Of a DNA stretch of 51,152 nt, positions 41,759-50,000 are shown in pieces (position 1 is the stretch's first letter; the number at the start of each line of letters is the position of its first letter). Source of the stretch: Bacteroidota bacterium. Its GTDB lineage: Bacteria > Bacteroidota > Bacteroidia > Chitinophagales > JADIYW01. The DNA is taken from positions 1-51,152 of the forward strand of contig JAQBNI010000141.1 in the NCBI GenBank assembly GCA_028288625.1. The letters are read 5' to 3'. A program made the translations under genes and the position numbers. Below the pieces are notes generated by a model. The model did no database searches. It was not told the DNA's origin and saw only the letters and a list, made by a program, of their open reading frames with translations.

Positions 41759-43143
41759 GGTTTGAAAATTTTAGCGGTTAAGTCCGCTTCGCAAACAATC
41801 TGATCACGAACATAAATAATTCCGTGCATAGAAGCAACACCTAATTTTATAGGATGATTGAGGCACATTTTAATGATCATAGTGTCTCCCGGTATGATCG
41901 GGTGGTGAAATTTTGCGTTTTCTATCCTTGAAAAATAAGTGAGGTATTCTTCCGGATGATCCATTTTATGTAAGGCTAATATCCCTCCTGTTTGTGCCAT
42001 GGCTTCGATCTGCAGAACGCCCGGCATGATGGGTTTGGAAGGAAAATGTCCTTTGAAATAATCCTCATTAGCCGTCACATTTTTTAAACCGGTTACAGAT
42101 GTTTCCGTGAGCTCCAGTATCTTATCCAAAAATAAGAACGGCTCCCGGTGCGGTAATATTTTTTTGATGTCGTTCAATTCATAAACAGGATGATTGAAAT
42201 CTTCCGGTTTGGGAACTGATTTTAGTTTTCTAATTTCCGTCACTCTCTTCTTCAGTATTTTTGCAAATGCAATATTCGATGCATGTCCCGGCTTGGAAGC
42301 GAATATCTTTGCCTTCATTGGAATGCCCACTAATGCAAGGTCTCCCACAAGATCGAGCAATTTATGCCGCGCCATTTCATTCGGATAGCGCAGCTTGATA
42401 TTATTCACTATACCTTTTTGAGGAATGGTATGAATATCCTGCTGAAAAATTTCTGCAATGGCTTCCGCACTTTTATGCGTGATCTGTTTTTCTGCAATAA
42501 CAATAGCATTATTTAAATCTCCGCCCTTTATTAAACCGTGTTTATACAGCTGTTCCACTTCATGCAAGAAACAAAATGTACGCGAAGAAGACAACTCAGG
42601 TATAAAATCTTTTATCTCTTTTAATTCAGCATATTGCTTTCCGATCACATCCGAATTAAAATCTATTAAAGTAGTGAGAGAATATTTTTCATACGGTACC
42701 GCGAGGTATTCCGTATCCTTTTCTTCATCATAAAAACGTACAGTTTCGTCGAGATGAAAATACACACGTTTTTCTTTTTGCTCTACAATGCCTGCCTGCA
42801 GGATCAGTTGTACAAACGGATATGCGCTTCCGTCGAGGATCGGAATTTCCTGCGTATTCAATTCAATAAGCAGGTTGTCGATCTCGCAGCCTACAATGGC
42901 AGCCATCAAATGCTCAACAGTGGAAACTTTTACTTTATTTTTTTCTATGGTTGTGCCGCGGCGCACATCCACCACCAGTTCGCAATCTGCCGGAATTTCC
43001 GGGGAATCATGGATGTCTGTTCTCTTGTAAATAATTCCGGTATTCTCATTTGCGGGAATTAGGGTTACGGTACAAGCTTTGCCCGTGTGCAATCCTTTTC
43101 CTGAAATACTGATCGGCTTGGCTATGGTCTGTTGGAACGGCAA
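41755..43143 (-). CDS. lpxC/fabZ: Bifunctional LpxC deacetylase / FabZ dehydratase fusion
   Basis: A 462-aa fusion typical of Bacteroidota. Residues 1-305 are LpxC, the zinc deacetylase that commits UDP-acyl-GlcNAc to lipid A. STVEHLMAAIVG gives the first zinc His, and MARHKLLDLVGDLAL the second His and the Asp. Residues 315-462 are FabZ, the 3-hydroxyacyl-ACP dehydratase, with LPHREPFLFLDKI, GHFPSKPIMPGVLQIEAMAQ (about 362-381) carrying the catalytic His and Glu. The fusion joins lipid A and fatty acid synthesis, which draw on the same hydroxyacyl-ACP pool. It heads the leftward operon with lpxA. Confidence 0.96.
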   Translation of the reverse strand: MPFQQTIAKPISISGKGLHTGKACTVTLIPANENTGIIYKRTDIHDSPEIPADCELVVDVRRGTTIEKNKVKVSTVEHLMAAIVGCEIDNLLIELNTQEIPILDGSAYPFVQLILQAGIVEQKEKRVYFHLDETVRFYDEEKDTEYLAVPYEKYSLTTLIDFNSDVIGKQYAELKEIKDFIPELSSSRTFCFLHEVEQLYKHGLIKGGDLNNAIVIAEKQITHKSAEAIAEIFQQDIHTIPQKGIVNNIKLRYPNEMARHKLLDLVGDLALVGIPMKAKIFASKPGHASNIAFAKILKKRVTEIRKLKSVPKPEDFNHPVYELNDIKKILPHREPFLFLDKILELTETSVTGLKNVTANEDYFKGHFPSKPIMPGVLQIEAMAQTGGILALHKMDHPEEYLTYFSRIENAKFHHPIIPGDTMIIKMCLNHPIKLGVASMHGIIYVRDQIVCEADLTAKIFKP

Positions 43144-43227
43144 GAGGTATTGTTAGCTTAAATAATTAATACAACAAACAAAGATGAGAAAAATCAATGA
43201 ATTTATGAAAGAAACGAAAAAAATCTA

Positions 43228-43245
43228 ATAAATAATATTATTTAT
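43228..43245. repeat. 18-bp perfect A/T palindrome
   Basis: ATAAATAATATTATTTAT is its own complement. It lies in the 158-bp spacer between the TIR gene end and the lpxC-fabZ start, on the border between core and accessory DNA. It may be an operator or part of a T-rich terminator region; the rest of the spacer is A/T-rich without other features. Confidence 0.6.
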
Positions 43246-43301
43246 ATTTTATATATTGAATAAAATAATTGAATAAGGAATTTTACATGATGACCAACAG
43301 G

Positions 43302-44363
43302 TTATTTATATTTCCATGAGAGTAACGAAAGAATTGAATCTTTTAAAGCTCCCTCCGGTATCTGATTGTCACACTCCTTACACAGATTGCGGTTCTTTAA
43401 TCCTTTTATGATATCCTTTCGGTTTTCACAAAAATCCATTACACAGCCACGGGTCTGATCATGATAACCGATTTCGGTAAAGTAGGCGATTAATTGCCCA
43501 ATTAAAATATATACTAATCCTTCTTCAAATAAATCGCCTGCCACTTTAACATATTCATAAAGATGATCAGCGGACAAAAACAAGAATCTCTCATCATTAC
43601 CGCTTGGACCTGAAAAATAATTAGAGACAATTCCATCCTTTTCTTCAAAAGCCAATGCGTATTTTGTAATACATGCAATTAAATCAACGGCTAAATGCTG
43701 ATGTTGTGATATATAAGATTCAGGGACCTTGTAAACTGCAAAATTTTCTTTCCTGCTTATAACTTCGGTCATATTTTTTAATGAAGGCATGTTAGGATGA
43801 GTAAAAAGAAAATAATTCTGAGCACTATTTAATTGATCAATTATCTTATTTAAATTGGAAAGTCCCATATCCAAATCAACTATTCCAATTCTGTAATGAT
43901 ATCCGGCAGATATTTTATTGGTGTCTTCACCAACTGATTTGTTTGCCTTGGGTTGGTTTGCTAAAACAGTTAACAGCTTATCCACCCCAACTTCCCATTT
44001 CGGAAAAAGATCAATCCAGTTAAGCGCATTTATTTCTTCATATGGAGATTCGCATTCATTCAATCGGAGGGGAATTAAATAAATTTCTGTAGGTGGAAAC
44101 TCATCTAAAATATCAATTGCTTGTTTTATTTCTCTATTTCTAACACCACGTCCTATCCCTGATTCACTGGAGAATAAGGAAATAAAAAAATTTGCTTCCC
44201 TGATTGCTTTTCTGATTGCAGGTCTCCATTCCAGTCCTCCCGGCATACTATTTTTATCCATCCACACATCATAACCTCCGTTGCAATTAGACAAAGCAGA
44301 ATATAATTTTTCAGCTTGATTGGTGTGATATTCCCACGAATAATTAATAAAAATCTTCTTCAT
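43302..44363 (-). CDS. TIR-domain protein with C-terminal Cys-containing domain
   Basis: A 353-aa protein. Residues 1-135 are a TIR domain: MKKIFINYSWEYHTNQAEKLYSAL, YDVWMDKNSMPGGLEW, ANFFISLFSSES, and RGVRNREIKQAIDIL in which Glu78 is at the position of the NADase catalytic Glu; YLIPLRLNEC and LNWIDLFP complete it. Residues 155-353 are unassigned: a Rossmann-like start (YRIGIVDLDMGLSNL), helical middle, and a C-terminal segment with Cys307, Cys312, Cys328 and Cys331 (FCENRKDI ... NLCKECD) that may bind zinc. TIR proteins of this type commonly degrade NAD+ in antiviral defence or act as adaptors. It is divergent from the patatin gene (102-bp spacer). Confidence 0.85.
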   Translation of the reverse strand: MKKIFINYSWEYHTNQAEKLYSALSNCNGGYDVWMDKNSMPGGLEWRPAIRKAIREANFFISLFSSESGIGRGVRNREIKQAIDILDEFPPTEIYLIPLRLNECESPYEEINALNWIDLFPKWEVGVDKLLTVLANQPKANKSVGEDTNKISAGYHYRIGIVDLDMGLSNLNKIIDQLNSAQNYFLFTHPNMPSLKNMTEVISRKENFAVYKVPESYISQHQHLAVDLIACITKYALAFEEKDGIVSNYFSGPSGNDERFLFLSADHLYEYVKVAGDLFEEGLVYILIGQLIAYFTEIGYHDQTRGCVMDFCENRKDIIKGLKNRNLCKECDNQIPEGALKDSILSLLSWKYK

Positions 44364-44465
44364 TGTTTAAAATATATTAATACGAATATAATGATTAGCA
44401 GATAATATAGAGTTTAGCGTATTGCATCAAAATATTATTATTATATTTAATATAAAATCAGCACC

Positions 44466-47066
44466 ATGGATGACAACGATGTAATTGCAGCAATGAAAGT
44501 TCTTATAGAGAACGTAAAGCAGAAAAAATATCAACTGACTGAAAATAATATCACCTTGGTTATTGATCATTTTGAAGTTTTCAAGCCTTTAATTAAATCA
44601 CACCTGGAAAAAGATTCTAAAATACACGATGGGAAAGCTGTACTCGAAAAATTTAAGACAAAATTCGAAGAATTAGAATTATACAAAGAACCTTCATACA
44701 TTTTTACAGCTCAACAATTAGCTGTCTTTACGTACAAAGATCCTGATGTTCCGGATTTTGACAAATTTGAAAATGCGCTGGAGATCATAATGCCTGTTTA
44801 TAAAGATCAAAAAACAGTGAACAGTGAAACGGGAAAAGAAGAGCTTGCAGAAACACTCGGGATCATAGGTTCCTTATACAAAAGAAAATGGTACCGTCAG
44901 GCTCAATTATCCGATCTTGTATTTGCATATGAATATTATAAGGAAGGCGCAGATCTCTGTGAACAAAAAGATCTTTATTGCCTGAACAATGTTGCTTTTT
45001 TATTGGATGTCTTACATTCTTTAGACCATATTTCTTCCATTATTACAGATAACAATGCAGATGAAATACGCAATGATATTTGCAATAGATTAGAGAATAA
45101 AACAAATTCGGACTATTGGAGTTATGTCACGCTGGCTGAAAATCAATTGGCATTGGGCAGAACACCTGACGCTATCTTATCTTTTAAAAAGGCTCTTGAA
45201 TTCGAACACAAGGAATGGGAAATAAAATCTTCTTTAGAGCAAATAACCGAATTGGTCCGTATCAGGAAGAATGTAATAGCCAAAGATTTCTTTGACAAGC
45301 TAAAAGAAATTAATATTTATTACAGTCCAGTAAATAAAATCGGACTGGCATTATCAGGCGGCGGCTTCAGGGCATCTTTTTATCACATCGGTGTCTTAGC
45401 AAAACTAGCTGAAATGGATGTGCTTAAGAAAGTGGAAATTATTTCAACTGTTTCCGGTGGGAGTATTATCGGCGGTTATTATTATCTCGCTTTAAAAGAA
45501 AAATATGACAAGAACGAAATAAGAGATTATAATAAAATAATAAGCCAAATATCGAAAGACTTTTATAAAAAGGTTCAAAAGAACCTAAGAATGCGCTTGT
45601 TTTCAAACCTATGGTTCAACATAAAACAATTTCTTCTTCCTTCCGTATTTAACCGGAGCTCGAGAATTGCAGATCTGTATGACAAGCATTTATACCAGCA
45701 GTTTACAAAGAAGAAGAATGCTGCTTTTCATGATATAAAGATCTTTCCCAAAGGAGAAACAGATTTTAATCCAAAGTATGACAACTGGAAGAAAGATGAA
45801 AAGGTGCCGGAATTAATTGTAAATGCAACCACACTCAATACAGGACATAACTGGACCTTCACTTCTACATACATGGGCGAACCGCCGTACAGGATCAACA
45901 GGCTCATTGATTCACTTTTCAGGTTAAAGCGTACTTATTACACTGACCTCAAGGATGGGAACGCAAATTTTCCATTCTCAAAAGCAATTGCGGCATCTGC
46001 CTGCGTACCCGGTGTATTTGAACCGATAGAAATCCCGGGAATGTATCCGGGCATAACTGTTTCTCTTGTTGATGGCGGCGTAAGTGATAACCAGGGTGTA
46101 AATACTTTGCTGGAAAGAGATTGCAGGATCATATTGATAAGTGATGCAAGCGGACAAATGGCAGAAACAGATTACGTGAACAACAGCCTTGTGAATACGT
46201 TAGACAGATCACAATCAGTGTTAGACGGAAATTTGAGGAACAACCGGCTTCTTGAAATAAAAGAATTTGAAAGACATAAAGTACTGGATGCAGCGATGCT
46301 GGTTCATCTTACGCAGGATATTGAAAACAAGGAGATCGGCATTAAGGACAATGACGCAAAAGAAGAATCTGATATCCTAACCGCATCTGTTGACGATCCA
46401 CAAAAAACGTATTACGGCGTAAATAAAAAAATCCAGAAAGCGTTGGCGGAGATCAGAACAGATCTCGATAATTTTTCGCAATGGGAAGCAAATGCATTAA
46501 TGCTGTCAGGTTACCTGGCTACGCAGCACCAGTTTTCATCCCACCCTAATTTAGAAACTTCATTTCCCAATTGTAATAATACAGAATGCGGCGATTGGAA
46601 ATTCCTAAAATTAAAAGATCAGATTTGTGTGGATGTACCGGGTGAAGAAATATTAAACCATTTGCAGGTGGGAAAAGAAAAATTCTTTCGCATACTCAAA
46701 TACAATCGTATTATTAAGTACACTAGTACGATTGGTATAGTCATATTATTATTAGTCCTCTTTTTTTTATTTTTTATAAATTATTATATTGAAATAACAA
46801 AATGCACTGTTATTGACGGGCTATTGATATTCCTGCCTTTTTTCTCAATTCCTATAATATCTAAAGTTATATGGAATATTATGCGAAGAAAACAACTTCC
46901 TGAGGGAACTACGGTATGGAAAGAATTATGGGGCGATATTAAAAAGCAGTCTGTATTAAATTATGTAATGTATACGATGGGAATTGTTTTATGGATCCCG
47001 GCGTGGCTGCATTTGTTGATAGTTACGCCGCTGTTGAATAGGATTGGGAAGATGAAAGAGAAGTAA
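44466..47066 (+). CDS. TPR-S sensor / patatin-like phospholipase with C-terminal membrane helices
   Basis: An 866-aa protein. Residues about 90-270 match the TPR-S (MAP3K TRAFs-binding-like) domain of bacterial conflict proteins: ELAETLGIIGSLYKRKW, YYKEGADLCEQKDLYCLNNVAFLLDV, DYWSYVTLAENQLALGRTPDAILSFKKALEF. Residues 293-690 are a patatin domain: GGGFRA at 298-303 for the oxyanion hole, catalytic Ser330 in STVSGGSIIGG, and Asp536 in SLVDGGVSDNQG completing the Ser-Asp dyad. Three hydrophobic helices lie at about 755-775, 786-803 and 839-857. It would sense a signal through the N-terminal repeats and cleave membrane lipids, which is a common abortive-infection effector action; this role is inferred. 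The start ATG is at 44466. Confidence 0.88.
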   Translation: MDDNDVIAAMKVLIENVKQKKYQLTENNITLVIDHFEVFKPLIKSHLEKDSKIHDGKAVLEKFKTKFEELELYKEPSYIFTAQQLAVFTYKDPDVPDFDKFENALEIIMPVYKDQKTVNSETGKEELAETLGIIGSLYKRKWYRQAQLSDLVFAYEYYKEGADLCEQKDLYCLNNVAFLLDVLHSLDHISSIITDNNADEIRNDICNRLENKTNSDYWSYVTLAENQLALGRTPDAILSFKKALEFEHKEWEIKSSLEQITELVRIRKNVIAKDFFDKLKEINIYYSPVNKIGLALSGGGFRASFYHIGVLAKLAEMDVLKKVEIISTVSGGSIIGGYYYLALKEKYDKNEIRDYNKIISQISKDFYKKVQKNLRMRLFSNLWFNIKQFLLPSVFNRSSRIADLYDKHLYQQFTKKKNAAFHDIKIFPKGETDFNPKYDNWKKDEKVPELIVNATTLNTGHNWTFTSTYMGEPPYRINRLIDSLFRLKRTYYTDLKDGNANFPFSKAIAASACVPGVFEPIEIPGMYPGITVSLVDGGVSDNQGVNTLLERDCRIILISDASGQMAETDYVNNSLVNTLDRSQSVLDGNLRNNRLLEIKEFERHKVLDAAMLVHLTQDIENKEIGIKDNDAKEESDILTASVDDPQKTYYGVNKKIQKALAEIRTDLDNFSQWEANALMLSGYLATQHQFSSHPNLETSFPNCNNTECGDWKFLKLKDQICVDVPGEEILNHLQVGKEKFFRILKYNRIIKYTSTIGIVILLLVLFFLFFINYYIEITKCTVIDGLLIFLPFFSIPIISKVIWNIMRRKQLPEGTTVWKELWGDIKKQSVLNYVMYTMGIVLWIPAWLHLLIVTPLLNRIGKMKEK

Positions 47067-47086
47067 AACAGTAATTATTCAAAATA

Positions 47087-50000
47087 TTATCGTTTGGATT
47101 GCGGTTTTATTATTGTAAGTATGGCAGAATTTTGCTTTGCCTTCTGCTCTTTTGTACAACCACCCTTTTCCGGAGGTAAATCGCAATTGCATTTAACAAT
47201 AGGATCGCTTTCTCCCCAACCTCTAGATATAAGTCTTGAAGCTGACACACCGTGTTGCATAAACCACATCAATACACTTGCAGCTTTGTCTTGGCTTAGT
47301 ATGAGACTGTATTTACTAGAACTTGAACAATCACTTCTACCCGATATATCCAATTTATCATTCTCATTATATTTTAAATATAGAAGCACCTTTTCTAACT
47401 TATTTTCGTCTTCAGGTCTTATGACGGTCTTATCATACATAAAATAGACTGTATCTATATTAAATGTAGTCGTAATATTTGAAGGGTCCTGGTTATTTAA
47501 ATTATTATCCGCCATTTGTAAATTAAAATGAAATGCCCAGTCTCCTTGATTAGGATTTCTTTTTACAACTTTTGCCTTTATTCTTAGAATCCCCAAAACT
47601 ATATCCTTATTTATTTGTTGAGCCATTGTCTCCTGGTCATCATAGAAATATTGTAATTCATTTCCTGAAACAGGCGTACTAAATTTATCTTGTGTGTTAG
47701 TGACTTTTAAGCCCATTGCTTCGATCTGGTTTGTTAGTTTTTGAGAATTATCTATTCCAAAGACCACTAGCGGAACTGCAGACATATTAAAAACCGGCTT
47801 CTCTGTAACTCTGCCATTAGTATTAATAATGAGCTTGTAATATCTTTTTGCATAAACCATTGCCTCGCAATAATCAGTAAATTTTGTAACCACATCGTAT
47901 TGCGGTTTAATTATTACATTCTCATTTACATCTTTATACCCTAATAATCCGTTTGACGATTTGAAGGATATTATGTCTTTACAATTTATTTCTCCTTCTT
48001 TTAAATATAATAAAATGCTGTCGCTGTGCAGTCGAGAAAAAACTTTTGCATTTTGTCCTGTAACACCAACGCTAGTAGCTAACTCCGTGATACTGGAAGA
48101 AAAAATCTGTTGGTTGAAAAAACTAGATGCTTGTAATGCTAAATTTTTAGCTGGTGTAATTTGACGATTCGTAAAATAAGTAACTGATGAGGCTTTTACA
48201 TCAGAATTGTAAGTGACGGAAACATTATAATCAGAATTTAAGCTTCTTATGAATTCCTTTACTTTGCTTTGGAGGTTTTGTGGATTATAATAAATATGTA
48301 CTATCTGTTGTTGGGTATTAGTTTTGCATTGTCCTAAAAATAAACATTTCAAACTATCTTCCGTAATAACCGGAGCATTGTCCAATGATCTATCCCCGTT
48401 GATCTCTATTTCATATTCATACCCGGATATATTTTTTTCTGTCTGATCATCGATAGACCTTAAAGGAAATCCTGCTTTGAGTAATTTACTGGTAATTTCA
48501 TATTTGTCTTGCTGTGAAAGGTGAGACCCGAAAACAATATAATTAGCAAAGGCTGTTCTTAAATTATCATTATACAGGTAGGAATGATATCCCCATTTTA
48601 ATAGCTGGCGCTTCATCTTAATTGTATCGTCTCTATATCCCGGGTGATAATTTACATACAGGTCTCTGCAGCTTCTGCCCAATAGTTCCAGATGATAATT
48701 ATATCCAAATTTAAATAGCAATGTCGTTTTAATTGTGCCGCTATTAAACATTAAGGATATCCGTAAGCTGTCGGATTGTGATTTTAAAAATGATTTTGGA
48801 ATTGGAATTCTGAGCGTATCTATAACCTTTATACTATCTGTTGAACCTCGCTTATTATCGAAAAAATGAATGGTATCAGGACCTAATTTTCTTATAATAA
48901 TACTATCGCCGGCTTCTATACCCAAAGAAGCACTTGAATTTCCCATTGCTTCTTTCAGACATAAATTAGAAATAAAATAAATAGCAGATGAATCGGGTAA
49001 AACGGTATTTTGAGTAACCAGGTGGAAAATTTTATTTGCAGGGGAATTTACAATCAGATTCTTTTTAAAATACAGAAACGCTGTGAAGGAAACCAAAGTC
49101 ACTAATAAAAAGCTCGTTATCCAAAATGAACGGGAAAATTTATTTAATTTTTCTTCCTTATCATTTTTTAAGTATTCCCGGATACTTACATTCTTATTAT
49201 TGATCTGCACAGGGGTATTCCACCTGTCATCCTCTTTCTCATTTTTCTCAATATATATGCGGAATGGAATGTCTGGAAATTTACCTTGTTCATACAATAC
49301 AAGAAAATTTTTTGCATAGTTTTTTATTTTTTCATCATTTTCATATTTATCAGGGTTGTTACCATATAAGATAAAACTGTTGATGTATTTATTCACTAAT
49401 TTTTCCTCAAAACTTGAAGCCGATTCATCCAGCTTGATTTCATCCAGCATTCCTAACAGAACCGTTCTTGCTTTTATTTCATTATCTACACTTAAATTCT
49501 TCAACAGCATTAACCGGGCTTCAGAAGAAAATTTTCCTTCTGCCATCCACTTTATCCTGCTGAATTTTAATAGCGTTTCATAATTGATCTTATTTGTGTC
49601 TTTTAAAACAGTCTTGCCTATTTCAAGCGTTACATTCCAGTTAATCTTCGGATACACAGCCAACGCACAGAGCCATTGAAACAGATCTTCATCGTCATCG
49701 AGATATTTAATGAGTTCGTCACGCGAATTAAATTCCACATATTTAGAATCATAAGTGGCATATTTATTTTGCGAAAAAATATCAGGAATAACAGTCTCTT
49801 CATTTAACAGCTTAACAATATCCAATAAGCCGGTAATATCTGCAGGTATAAGCTTAAACAACGAAGAAAGTATACGTTCATTACTTCCCCAATCGTTAAA
49901 AGGTATAGTGGAAATTAATATCCTGTTCTGCCAGAATGAAAAGTTATCAAAAAGATTTTTTTTCACTTCCGGCTTGTTATACTCTAACAGGCTTCTCCCA

